Notes under the pieces: generated by a model | Seen by the model: only the letters and a program-made list of their open reading frames with translations | Told to the model about the DNA's origin: nothing | Database searches by the model: none | Part shown: positions 1 through 9,087 of the stretch, piece by piece | Numbering within the stretch: the stretch's first letter is position 1 | How the letters are laid out: every line of letters starts with the position of its first letter | Made by a program: the position numbers and the translations under genes | Assembly: GCA_004377185.1 (NCBI GenBank) | Contig: SOIM01000019.1 | Span: 1 to 46,409 of the forward strand | Source of the DNA: Methanomassiliicoccales archaeon | Lineage (GTDB): Archaea > Thermoplasmatota > Thermoplasmata > RBG-16-68-12 > SOIM01 | DNA: 46,409 nt | Reading direction: 5' to 3'

Positions 1-3
1 CCA

Positions 4-447
4 ATGGACTTGAAGATCATTGTGTCCTACAGCGGTGTGACCAAGGAGGAAGTGATTACTCTACCGATCATCCTCAAGATGTTCGGTGATGAGCAGTCCT
101 GTTACAGGCATAGGCGGAACGCACTGAGAACCCTCAGAGCATTCGATATGGATGACGATGAGGGCATGCTCCACAACCTGGAGCCTGGTGACTTAGTCCT
201 ACTCGATGGAATGCTGATGGACCCAGAAGAGGCTATCCTGTTGATTCTCAGCTGGTATGAGAACGGATGCAAGCAGACCGGTCATCAAGATGTCGAACAT
301 GCACACTCAGCTTCTGCAAGCCTGACCGGATCATACGGTATGGGCATGCAGTACTGGGGCTTCGCACCTGGCCAGGAAGAAGGCAACGAGGGTAACGGCA
401 ACGGTGGACTGACTGGACAAGACCGCAAGGACGTATATGGGTTCTAA
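4..447 (+). CDS. Unrecognised acidic protein at left edge, possibly 5'-truncated
   Basis: The frame codes for 147 residues and has no stop before the window edge, so the ATG at 4 may be internal and the gene may begin outside the window. I do not recognise a family. The N-terminal two thirds look globular, with mixed hydrophobic and acidic segments. The last third is low complexity and rich in Gly, Asn, Glu and Gln (for example GNEGNGNGG), which suggests a disordered tail. No signal peptide, membrane helix or metal-binding motif is visible. It is followed by a T-rich stretch and converges on the 2787-aa surface protein gene. Codon use looks normal for the region, so it is probably real, but no function can be given. 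Confidence 0.6.
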   Translation: MDLKIIVSYSGVTKEEVITLPIILKMFGDEQSCYRHRRNALRTLRAFDMDDDEGMLHNLEPGDLVLLDGMLMDPEEAILLILSWYENGCKQTGHQDVEHAHSASASLTGSYGMGMQYWGFAPGQEEGNEGNGNGGLTGQDRKDVYGF

Positions 448-483
448 GATCCCATAACCAAAAGCCAAAACAAAACCAACACT

Positions 484-515
484 CTTCCCTTTTTCTTATG
501 TTTTGTAACTTTTCT
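484..515 (+). terminator. T-rich putative archaeal terminator
   Basis: A pyrimidine/T-rich run lies about 40 bases after the stop codon of the left-edge gene and before the converging 2787-aa gene. Archaeal termination commonly uses such U-runs without a strong hairpin. The assignment rests on base composition and position only. Confidence 0.35.
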
Positions 516-614
516 CATCGTTCTCCTCGAAATCGAATCCAAATTGACGAATCTCTATCTCCACAGCCAAAGCTGCTCAGGAACACAAGAAAACGAAGCG
601 GGGAGGGCAGACCA

Positions 615-3600
615 CTACTTCTTTATTCGTCTGGCTGGCTTTTCGTCCGGTTCTTCTTCGCCCACTACTTCCTCTTCTTCCTCGACCAATTCCGGCTCTT
701 CCCAGCCAACCTCTTCCGGCTCCTCTCCCTCTTCTTCCTCAAGTACTTCTTCTTCCTCTGCCTCCTCTCCAGGCATTGGCTCCTCTTCAACAGGTTGCTT
801 TCTTCTCTTCCACATGAGGAGGAAGATGATTGTCGAGAGAACGGCCAAGATGATGGCAATCGCAACGAGGATGACCCCGGTGAGGTCTTCTCCAGGCTTC
901 TCTTCCAGGTAAACTGATATCTGGTCTCTGTCCACCAACGGCGATGGGTCGTAGGCCTCAACCTCGATTACAATCTCACCCAGGGCAGATTGCGCAGTGT
1001 TCCAGGAATAACTCCAACTGCCATCGCCTGGATTGTAGTTGTCTATGATGCTAGTCCAATCTCCGTCTCCGATTCGTATGTGAAGGGTCTGTATCTCGGC
1101 GTTGTCAAAAGCGGTCCCAGTTATCTGCACCATATTTCCTCTCTTCTCAGTGAATCCGTCATAAGGAAAAGTGATGGTGACATTGGGGGGCGAAACGTCC
1201 AACTCAGTCTGGAAAGACCAAGCGTAGTACCCGTTCAGAATAGTATTCCCATCATCGTCCTTCACGTTGCTAATGTTGACTGTGTAATTCCTTCCAGGTT
1301 TGAGATTCTCATCAGGATCGAAGAACAACATCCTCCGCTGGGTGTTGTATGTGACCTGACCGCTCACTGGGTTGCCATACTCATCCCTGACCGAAACGTT
1401 CTCAGGGGCTATGCTTGACTCGTCCATGTCATCGTCGAAGGTCGCACTGATGTTGGTTCCCAGGGAGACATTGGTATCATCTGCTGGTGGCGTAGTATTC
1501 ACAACGTACGGTGGTATCGGGTCCGCGGTCATGAACCAGAACCAATGGTCGTCCGCAGGTGAACCCTCGGAAACGTCGTTCCAATTCCCGTCAAGTGGAT
1601 TCCCTGCAAGGTCCACAACGCCGTCGAAGTGGCTTCCAGATATGATGATTGTGTACTTGGTATCGTAGGCCAGGTCGCTCAGAGGTGTTATGACTATTAT
1701 CTGATTTGCGCTGAACCACTCGAGGGTTCCGAAAGGCTCGAGGGTCATTGTGGTGGCGTTCTCCTTCACTGCTACACCAGTGATGAATGAAGTCTCGTTC
1801 ATCAGCTCGTCAAAGGTGACGGTGATTAGTGAGTCCAAGAGAACTCCCAAAGTCCCATTCGCTGGGTAGGCATCAGTGACATGTGGTGGATCAAGATCCT
1901 GAGCCATTGTGGTAAACTCCCATGAATAATTGTCGGTGGGAGAACCTTCGAGGATATCGTTCTTGTTTCCGTCCAGGGAGTTGCCGTTCAGATCCTTCGC
2001 ACCGGAGGAAGAATCACCTGAGATGTTTATGTTGTATGCTGTTCCGTGTTTCAAGATGAAAGGATTGATTGAGAATGTCATGGCCGCGTCGTTCCAGGTT
2101 ACATTACCGAAACTGTCTATCTGTATTGGATCAGTGCCTTCTTTGATGGTGATTGCAGATTTGACAGAAGGCCAGTCCATGATCTTGCTGAAGCTCATCA
2201 CGATGTCCGCGTTCAATGGGACATCACTTCCGGTCGGGATTCCTGTGACAGTAGGAGTGGCTTCGGTAGTAAAGAACCAGCTGTAGTCATCGACTGGAGA
2301 ACCCTCTGGCGTTCCGTTCATGTTACCGTCCAGATACACACCCCTCCGGCTTCTCGCTACTGAGGAATCAAGGGTCACATTGTACGTAGTTGAGAAATTG
2401 AATCCGAAACTGGAATTCGCGAACGTGAACACAAGCATGTCAACATCCCAGCTCACCGAGAAACTGGTATTGTCCCAGACCGTGACTCCATCTCTAACCG
2501 TGAAGGCCGATTGTACCGAAGAAGGATCCATGGGATCGTTGAAAGATATGGATATATTGGCTCCCACGTGCACGTTTGGCTCATCCGCTCCTGGCTCAAT
2601 GAACACTACCCAGGGAAGCTCGGCGGTCTTGAACGTCCAGCAGAAGTTTCCATCCAGGAAGAAACCTTCTGTGTCCCTTGCAATGTCTGCATTGAAGCAT
2701 GCCCGGTAAGTAGTCCCGTAGCTAAGTGGTTGGAATGGTGTGAAGGTAAAGTTGTAATTGGTTGAGTTGTAGACTGGATCTCCTGCAATCTGAGTGGGGG
2801 TGCCATCTATGATCAGGGAGAAAGAACTGAGAATCGAAGGGGTGGCCATGTCCTTGCTGAACTCTGCCCAGACGATAGTGTCCGCAAGCTTGTCTGGACC
2901 TCTTGGCCCCGACTCGTCCACTGTCGGTGGAATGCAGACCGTCACGTTCACCCAAGTGGCATCAAGATCCCAACCTCCAGACTCATCTGTCACGTTCAGC
3001 ATGATCGGGAAATTCCCGGAGGCGTTGAACTGATGGGTGACTATCATGCCCTGAAGGAAGACAGGTCCGGTTCCGTCGTCGAAGGTCCAGTTGAAGGTCA
3101 GATTGGCAAGTGGGTTGTTATCTGTTGTACTGCTAGCGTCCAGAGTCACTACATCACCAGCGCACACGTCTTGACTGGGCCCAGCATCCGCCTCTGGAAC
3201 AGGATCGTCAACAACATGAACGGTCATATTGTCAAAGCCTGTGTTGTTGGCTTCGTCCTTGACCGCCAACATGACAATATAATCAGCAACTGCACTGAAT
3301 CCAGTAGCATACGTCGGATTCATTCCCCACTCGATCTTGGGGCCTCCATCGTTGAATGTCCAAGTGAAATTGAGCAATGTCAGCGGTGTTACGTTATCGC
3401 TGGAATTGGAGCCGTCGAAAGTCACCATCTGGAACGGAGCTACCCGCTGATCAGGTCCAGCGTCGGCATCTGGGGGAATAACATCATCGCCGATGATGGT
3501 CACACAATCAGTTGCGTTGTCTGAGAGACCCGTAATGTCCCACACGGTCAAGTTGGAACAATAAGTACCGTTGACCGTGAACGTGATTGGTGGTGTCGTT

Positions 3601-6600
3601 GCGTTCTGTATGTCAGGTCCCTCGGGGTAGAAGTAATCAGTACCGTTGAAGATGGTCATATTCCAGTATCCAATGGCATCATCATCAGTTGAGTTCCTGC
3701 CGTCGAAGAGCAGTTCGGTCCCGGATACGAATGTGGTGATATTGGGCGAAGGCCAGTGGGTGAGAACTGCAACTGGAGGCTCCGGTGGACCGACTCTTTC
3801 GGTGTGGAAAGAGAAGAAGTAAGTGTCGTCCCGTGGACCGTCCCACTTCCCGTTCCTATTACCATCTAGCTTCATTCCTATTGCGTCCTCTGAACCACCC
3901 CAGATCTCTATCGTGTAATGTGTATCCTCAGTCAATACCGGGTCCGGCGTAAGTATGAGCGTCATGTTGTTGTCTGTCCACTGAGGAGTGTAGTTGGATG
4001 TCCAAAAGGTGAGAATTACACGATTAGGATTCATTGGCTTTGAGAACCATATGGTGACTTTCTTGTTGAGGGGTACTCCCTCCTCACCCGATTTTGGATC
4101 AGTCTTCACCACAATGGGTAGCGTCACGTCCCTGCACATCTGAACATAGACATCACGGCTTTCGGTCATCAATGCCTGCGGTGCCGCACAGCCGATGTCG
4201 ATATTCTTCTTTGCTTTGATAGTGTGCTGAGTGTAGAAGACCTTGTCTCCTGGGTCATTTCCGAAGTGATTCCCGTTCTTGTCGGACTCTATGAACTCAG
4301 TGGCAATTACCCAGCCAACCACACCATCATCGTCACTCTGGAACGTTCTCGAATCCCCATTCTTGTTGCTCTCGAAATACTCGATGTTTCCAGCATTTAG
4401 AAGCGAACTGTTGGTGGCTCCTACGATCAGATCGAGGTCACCGTCATCATTCATGTCCGTCACTGTCGCTGCAGAGAACCCTCCCACTTGTATCGGTTGC
4501 AGACCGGATTTGTTCGCGTAGAACGGTCCACCATAAAGCATGGTTCCGTTCTCGCAACTCAGATACAGTCTGACTTGACCCATGGATGAAAGGATGAGGT
4601 CCCGGTATCCATCTCTGTTCCAATCAACCACATGGGGAATAGCATCCATCATCGCTCTCACTGGGCTGCCATCGGTCATTCTTGCCAAGCCGCCCGGCTT
4701 GAACTTGAGGAAGGAGGTCTTGTTCCTGATGAATATGTTCACATTGCCCATTCCGTCGCCGACCCACAGATCCCAATAGCCGTCGAGGTTCCAGTCACCC
4801 ACTGCAGGAGCAGCCTTCATATTGTTTGATACATTGACTTCCCCGATCACAACACCAAAATCGTCCTCAATCTTGAAGGTGTCATACAACTCCAAATCCG
4901 TTCCATTTCTCTTGTACCAGTACACCTTGCCTAAGCTGTCACCCAACACAATATCGGGATTGCCGTCAAAATCAAGGTCATACACATATGGTCGAGTTAT
5001 TCTCAGAGGATTGCCTCTTATCAGAGTGTCGGGAGGCGTCTGGAAGGTGCCATCACCTCTATTCCTGTAGAACTGGACATCACCGTCATTCTCTCCCACT
5101 ATCAGATCATCGAGTCCGTCCCCGTCCCAATCGACCACGGTAGGTGAAGGACCTGGCGTTGTAAGCAACGGGGCAAAGCCTGACTGGAGATGTCCCTGGA
5201 AGGCGAAACCATCCCTCTCAAGTACCACTTCTGCTTGAGGAACCGAGAATCCGCTCCTGTCAACCACCTTGATGTTGATGAACCACTGCGTTTCCAAGAC
5301 GGACGCGTCGTCCCCGTAGTACGTATTCGTTCTGTCAAATGTGGTGTTGAGGGCAATTATATGCGCGTGATTTGTGGCGTTGAAGCTCATGTTCGCTGTG
5401 ATTGTGCTGTTCACGATGAACGGTGTGGAGTTGTCGGCATATACTCCTATCGGACCTGAGATGATGCTGTTCATGACATAAGGTGCCGAGTTGTCCATTG
5501 CTTTGACCCCAGCCCCATGCTCACCGGTTCCATTTATGCCCCAGTTCCCTTCGCCGGCTATGATCGTGTCATCTATGATGGTCGTGGTGGTGTTATTGAC
5601 GGAATACACACCGCTGCCGCCTGCTCCACCAATGCTCAGATAGGGGGAGGTTGCATCTTCTGCCGGGCCACCCAAGCCTCCTATGATCACGTTGTCTTCT
5701 ATCCAGCCAGTCGAATTGTCCAGGAAGATTCCATGTCCGCCTCTTCCTCCGATTACGTCTCCGGTGGGAGTGGTGAGGCCCAATCCACCTGTACCCCCGG
5801 TTATGTTCATGTTGCCCTTGATGGTGGCACTCGAACGGAGTAGGTAGATGCCTATTCCTCCCATATCACCTTCTCCAACCGTTCTGTTTCCGTCCCCGCC
5901 TTTTATCATGACGTTGTTCTGAATGTTAGGGGAAGAATCCTTGCAGTAGATGCCAATGCCACCCTTGTATCCCTGGATCGAACCGTAGTATCCCACTCCC
6001 TGCGGAGCCGTGTTGTTCGAGACCTTCACGTCCCCTCCAAGGACATTGGTGAGGTTGCCCTTGAATGACAGAGTCCCGTCACCGTCGTTCTCATAGTACA
6101 TCACTCTGCCACTCTCTTCTCCTATCAGAATGTCCAGATCCCCGTCCGCGTTCCAATCGTCGACATAGGGGTTGGCGTAGGAGCTTACCTTGAGAGGACT
6201 GCCGTCTGCCATCAAATACCCCATGTCCGTGAAATTGAACAAGTCTCCAAGGACGATGTTCCTTCTCCAGAAGTGAATGTATCCATTCTGGTCGCCCACA
6301 ATCAAATCCAGCCACATGTCTCCATCCCAGTCTCCGACACCGGGTGCTGAGTTGAGCCAGAATGTTCTTATGGGCTTTCCAGTCTCATTGTGCGCTCTTC
6401 CTTCCGATGAGTATGTCTCGTCCCCGTCGTCGGTAAACAGCCAAATCCATCCGTTCACCTCTCCGACTATCAAATCAGCCCTGCCAATGTTCCTCCAGTC
6501 AACTGCGACCGGAGTGGCCATTCCGAAACCTGGAGGTCCGACCTTCAAGGGCTGTCGGGTTCCCGATGCGGTCAGGATAGATACGAACTCCACAACGGGG

Positions 6601-8978
6601 CTTCCTCCTAGGGCCGTCCCCCTGAAGAACCACACATCGCCATCCTGGTCCCCTATTATCAAGTCCAGAATACCGTCGCCGTCGAAATCAATGGGGAAGG
6701 GTGAGGCCCATGTAGGTAAATACAGGTCCTTGGTTCCGTTCTTTATCTGGAACGCATTGAAGGAGTTCAATCCATCGTTTCTGTGGTACTTGACGTACCC
6801 ACCGATCTCCCCTGTTATGAAGTCCATGGATCCATCCCCGTTCCAATCCACTGCTCGAGCAGTTATCGGATTTCCGCTGCTGATGAATTTTATTGGTGGA
6901 TCGAAGGTGTTCCCCGTGGCCCTTTTGTAGAAATACACGCCGGTATCATTGCTTATAGTCAGGTCATCCTTGGTTGCGCTGATGTTGTCCCAATCCGCTA
7001 ATGAGGGAACGGTATAATTCGGACCAATGATCGGGCTATTGTCCGACATCCGAACGTTATCAATGAAAAGGAACGATCTGTTTCCATCCCCTTTGGAGTT
7101 CTCGTAATATCTCACACTCCCCCAGTATTCCCCAACTATCAGGTCTCTATCCTGATCAGGATTCCAGCGTTCGAAGATAGGGGCGGCCATTGAGAGGTCG
7201 ATCGGCAAGAAACCATCCATTAACATGCCCTCGTTCGTAAAGACGTCGTCCCCGTTGTTTGAGAGATAGAAGATGTTGCCAAGAGAGTTCCCGCAGAACA
7301 AATCGAGGTCACTGTCATTGTCCCAGTCGGTCACAAACGGATGGCAGTACATGCCCACGAGGTTCCCTATTTGAGTGACCGGAGTCTCATTCGTCAAGCG
7401 ACCCATATCGCGGAAATATCCATTCCCGAGATTGCGGTAGTAGTGCACATTTCCGAGGCCATTGCCCACCAGAAGATCATCAAGACCATCATAGTCAAGG
7501 TCACCCCAAGCCGGGTCTGCGTATAACCCCACATCTATATCCTCGCCGGTCTCAAGTTTCATTCTTCCCTTGTCCATAAAGACGCTCTCTCCCCTGTTCT
7601 CGAAGTAGGTGACTTTCCCTTCCTTGTCGCCGACAATGAGATCCTTTCCGCTGGCGCTGCTGATGACATTCCTGTAGATCCCTGGCTGTGCTTCATCATA
7701 AGTGTAGATGCCGTACTTGTTGTTCGTCAGGACATTGTCCCTTATGAGCGGTTTCCCTTTCTTCACGTAGATGCCAGCGACATTCCCCGATATGGGATTG
7801 TTGTTCAGTATCCATGGTGAGGAGTCGTTCACCGATATCCCTATCTCGTTGTTGATGATTGCATTGCTGGATATGTTTCCGCCGGAGTCCCTTCTCAGAT
7901 ATATGCCCTCAGCGTCGTTGAAGGCGATGTAGTTGTTCGCTATCAGCGGGTCCGCGTTCTCAACGAATATTCCGGGATACAATCCGCTTTCCTTGTTGTT
8001 GTAAGCGATCGTGTTGTTTATTATTTGAGGTGCTGGGCAGAACTCTGAGATCTTGCAGTCGAATATCCTTATTCCGTTCCGGGTGTTGTTGGTGACGAGA
8101 TTGTGTTGAATAATCGGACTTGCGGTTCTTATCCATATTCCGGCATCCCAGTTGAGTGAGATATTGTTGTCCTTCACCAACACATCGGCCCGTACGTTGA
8201 GAACTATTCCCATGTCCCTGTTTTCTATCACAGTATTGTTGGCGACCAAGCCTTGACTGAACAACGCGAGGAGATGTATTCCGTCGTCAATGTTCTTCCA
8301 AACACGGTTATTGATGATTGTTGGTTTGACCCTGCTCACCCCATAGATGCCATCATACCAGTTCCATTCAATGGTGTTGTTCTCTATGAGAGGCTCTCCT
8401 CCTGCCTCCATCCAGATTCCAAAGTTGTTATAGTGTATTGTAGAGTTCCGGATGATCGGACTGGAAGCATACGATACTATCCCTGATTGTGACATGTTGT
8501 GGATGTGAACGTTCTCGACCAGTATGTTAGTATCTTCGAGATACAATGCTTCTGTCCCATATCCCATAATGGCATAGGACACCTTGCTTACCGTATCATT
8601 TGCAGTGGCGTTGTAGTAGACCGAACCCCAATCACCCGGCATCTCTTTTCCCGCCTGAACCCTTGGCCAGAACGTAACTGGATCCTCCGATGTCCCGTTG
8701 ATGATGAGGGTTCCGTTGACGAAGATGTTCAGGGGTCCGCCCTCGAACTGCACATCCGCCCCTGCTTCAATCTCAACCACTATTCCTTCTGGAATGGTCA
8801 CATTCATCTGAATGATGTGGTTTTGTGCCCCCTTCCAGGTCTCATTCTGCGTAACAACCCCCCCGTGGTTAACTGCCTTTACTTCCATCACGGGGAAGTC
8901 GGTTATTACATAGAGGCCTGTCAAAAGAGAACACACAATAGCCAAGCTCAATACTCGCGCCCATGCTTTTGGGATCAT
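615..8978 (-). CDS. Giant modular cell-surface protein (beta-helix, VCBS/FG-GAP, PKD, Ig-like), membrane anchored
   Basis: This 2787-aa protein is predicted to be exported and anchored at the cell surface. Residues 1-36 form a signal-like segment. About 84-434 are NosD-type right-handed beta-helix repeats (recurring NNxI and GI phrases). About 434-973 are VCBS/FG-GAP-like repeats with Asp-rich calcium-type loops (DWDGDG, DLIVGE). About 993-1193 are a second, Gly-rich beta-helix, and 1273-1550 a second VCBS block. After an Ig-like (Big_5/SbsA type) domain come three PKD-like domains at about 1743-2013, five more Big_5-like domains, a final Ig-like domain, a TM helix at about 2700-2724, Lys/Arg, and a very acidic cytoplasmic tail. 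NxS/T sequons are abundant. It follows the 1822-aa gene on the same strand but has its own TATA-like box and a Shine-Dalgarno sequence at 8985-8991. Adhesion or polysaccharide binding is likely; no catalytic domain was identified. Confidence 0.88.
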   Translation of the reverse strand: MIPKAWARVLSLAIVCSLLTGLYVITDFPVMEVKAVNHGGVVTQNETWKGAQNHIIQMNVTIPEGIVVEIEAGADVQFEGGPLNIFVNGTLIINGTSEDPVTFWPRVQAGKEMPGDWGSVYYNATANDTVSKVSYAIMGYGTEALYLEDTNILVENVHIHNMSQSGIVSYASSPIIRNSTIHYNNFGIWMEAGGEPLIENNTIEWNWYDGIYGVSRVKPTIINNRVWKNIDDGIHLLALFSQGLVANNTVIENRDMGIVLNVRADVLVKDNNISLNWDAGIWIRTASPIIQHNLVTNNTRNGIRIFDCKISEFCPAPQIINNTIAYNNKESGLYPGIFVENADPLIANNYIAFNDAEGIYLRRDSGGNISSNAIINNEIGISVNDSSPWILNNNPISGNVAGIYVKKGKPLIRDNVLTNNKYGIYTYDEAQPGIYRNVISSASGKDLIVGDKEGKVTYFENRGESVFMDKGRMKLETGEDIDVGLYADPAWGDLDYDGLDDLLVGNGLGNVHYYRNLGNGYFRDMGRLTNETPVTQIGNLVGMYCHPFVTDWDNDSDLDLFCGNSLGNIFYLSNNGDDVFTNEGMLMDGFLPIDLSMAAPIFERWNPDQDRDLIVGEYWGSVRYYENSKGDGNRSFLFIDNVRMSDNSPIIGPNYTVPSLADWDNISATKDDLTISNDTGVYFYKRATGNTFDPPIKFISSGNPITARAVDWNGDGSMDFITGEIGGYVKYHRNDGLNSFNAFQIKNGTKDLYLPTWASPFPIDFDGDGILDLIIGDQDGDVWFFRGTALGGSPVVEFVSILTASGTRQPLKVGPPGFGMATPVAVDWRNIGRADLIVGEVNGWIWLFTDDGDETYSSEGRAHNETGKPIRTFWLNSAPGVGDWDGDMWLDLIVGDQNGYIHFWRRNIVLGDLFNFTDMGYLMADGSPLKVSSYANPYVDDWNADGDLDILIGEESGRVMYYENDGDGTLSFKGNLTNVLGGDVKVSNNTAPQGVGYYGSIQGYKGGIGIYCKDSSPNIQNNVMIKGGDGNRTVGEGDMGGIGIYLLRSSATIKGNMNITGGTGGLGLTTPTGDVIGGRGGHGIFLDNSTGWIEDNVIIGGLGGPAEDATSPYLSIGGAGGSGVYSVNNTTTTIIDDTIIAGEGNWGINGTGEHGAGVKAMDNSAPYVMNSIISGPIGVYADNSTPFIVNSTITANMSFNATNHAHIIALNTTFDRTNTYYGDDASVLETQWFINIKVVDRSGFSVPQAEVVLERDGFAFQGHLQSGFAPLLTTPGPSPTVVDWDGDGLDDLIVGENDGDVQFYRNRGDGTFQTPPDTLIRGNPLRITRPYVYDLDFDGNPDIVLGDSLGKVYWYKRNGTDLELYDTFKIEDDFGVVIGEVNVSNNMKAAPAVGDWNLDGYWDLWVGDGMGNVNIFIRNKTSFLKFKPGGLARMTDGSPVRAMMDAIPHVVDWNRDGYRDLILSSMGQVRLYLSCENGTMLYGGPFYANKSGLQPIQVGGFSAATVTDMNDDGDLDLIVGATNSSLLNAGNIEYFESNKNGDSRTFQSDDDGVVGWVIATEFIESDKNGNHFGNDPGDKVFYTQHTIKAKKNIDIGCAAPQALMTESRDVYVQMCRDVTLPIVVKTDPKSGEEGVPLNKKVTIWFSKPMNPNRVILTFWTSNYTPQWTDNNMTLILTPDPVLTEDTHYTIEIWGGSEDAIGMKLDGNRNGKWDGPRDDTYFFSFHTERVGPPEPPVAVLTHWPSPNITTFVSGTELLFDGRNSTDDDAIGYWNMTIFNGTDYFYPEGPDIQNATTPPITFTVNGTYCSNLTVWDITGLSDNATDCVTIIGDDVIPPDADAGPDQRVAPFQMVTFDGSNSSDNVTPLTLLNFTWTFNDGGPKIEWGMNPTYATGFSAVADYIVMLAVKDEANNTGFDNMTVHVVDDPVPEADAGPSQDVCAGDVVTLDASSTTDNNPLANLTFNWTFDDGTGPVFLQGMIVTHQFNASGNFPIMLNVTDESGGWDLDATWVNVTVCIPPTVDESGPRGPDKLADTIVWAEFSKDMATPSILSSFSLIIDGTPTQIAGDPVYNSTNYNFTFTPFQPLSYGTTYRACFNADIARDTEGFFLDGNFCWTFKTAELPWVVFIEPGADEPNVHVGANISISFNDPMDPSSVQSAFTVRDGVTVWDNTSFSVSWDVDMLVFTFANSSFGFNFSTTYNVTLDSSVARSRRGVYLDGNMNGTPEGSPVDDYSWFFTTEATPTVTGIPTGSDVPLNADIVMSFSKIMDWPSVKSAITIKEGTDPIQIDSFGNVTWNDAAMTFSINPFILKHGTAYNINISGDSSSGAKDLNGNSLDGNKNDILEGSPTDNYSWEFTTMAQDLDPPHVTDAYPANGTLGVLLDSLITVTFDELMNETSFITGVAVKENATTMTLEPFGTLEWFSANQIIVITPLSDLAYDTKYTIIISGSHFDGVVDLAGNPLDGNWNDVSEGSPADDHWFWFMTADPIPPYVVNTTPPADDTNVSLGTNISATFDDDMDESSIAPENVSVRDEYGNPVSGQVTYNTQRRMLFFDPDENLKPGRNYTVNISNVKDDDGNTILNGYYAWSFQTELDVSPPNVTITFPYDGFTEKRGNMVQITGTAFDNAEIQTLHIRIGDGDWTSIIDNYNPGDGSWSYSWNTAQSALGEIVIEVEAYDPSPLVDRDQISVYLEEKPGEDLTGVILVAIAIILAVLSTIIFLLMWKRRKQPVEEEPMPGEEAEEEEVLEEEEGEEPEEVGWEEPELVEEEEEVVGEEEPDEKPARRIKK

Positions 8979-9040
8979 GTTTCTCTCCCCCTACGCCCAC
9001 CAATTAGCGACCCAAAGGCACAAGATAGATTGGTTTGCCT

Positions 9041-9055
9041 AGATATATAGATTTT
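9041..9055 (-). promoter_or_regulatory. TATA-like promoter of the giant surface protein gene
   Basis: Read on the minus strand this gives AAAATCTATATATCT, a good archaeal TATA box about 65 bases before the ATG at 8978. Transcription would start near 9015, leaving a leader that carries the GGGGGAG ribosome binding site. It suggests the gene can be transcribed separately from the 1822-aa gene upstream. Confidence 0.5.
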
Positions 9056-9087
9056 CCTAGATTTGGAGAATTCTGTGCCAGCGGAGG

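Noticed and set aside
498..917. Plus-strand open frames rich in Ser, Leu and Phe
   Set aside because: They are reverse complements of the Glu-rich tail of the giant surface protein and have no independent support.
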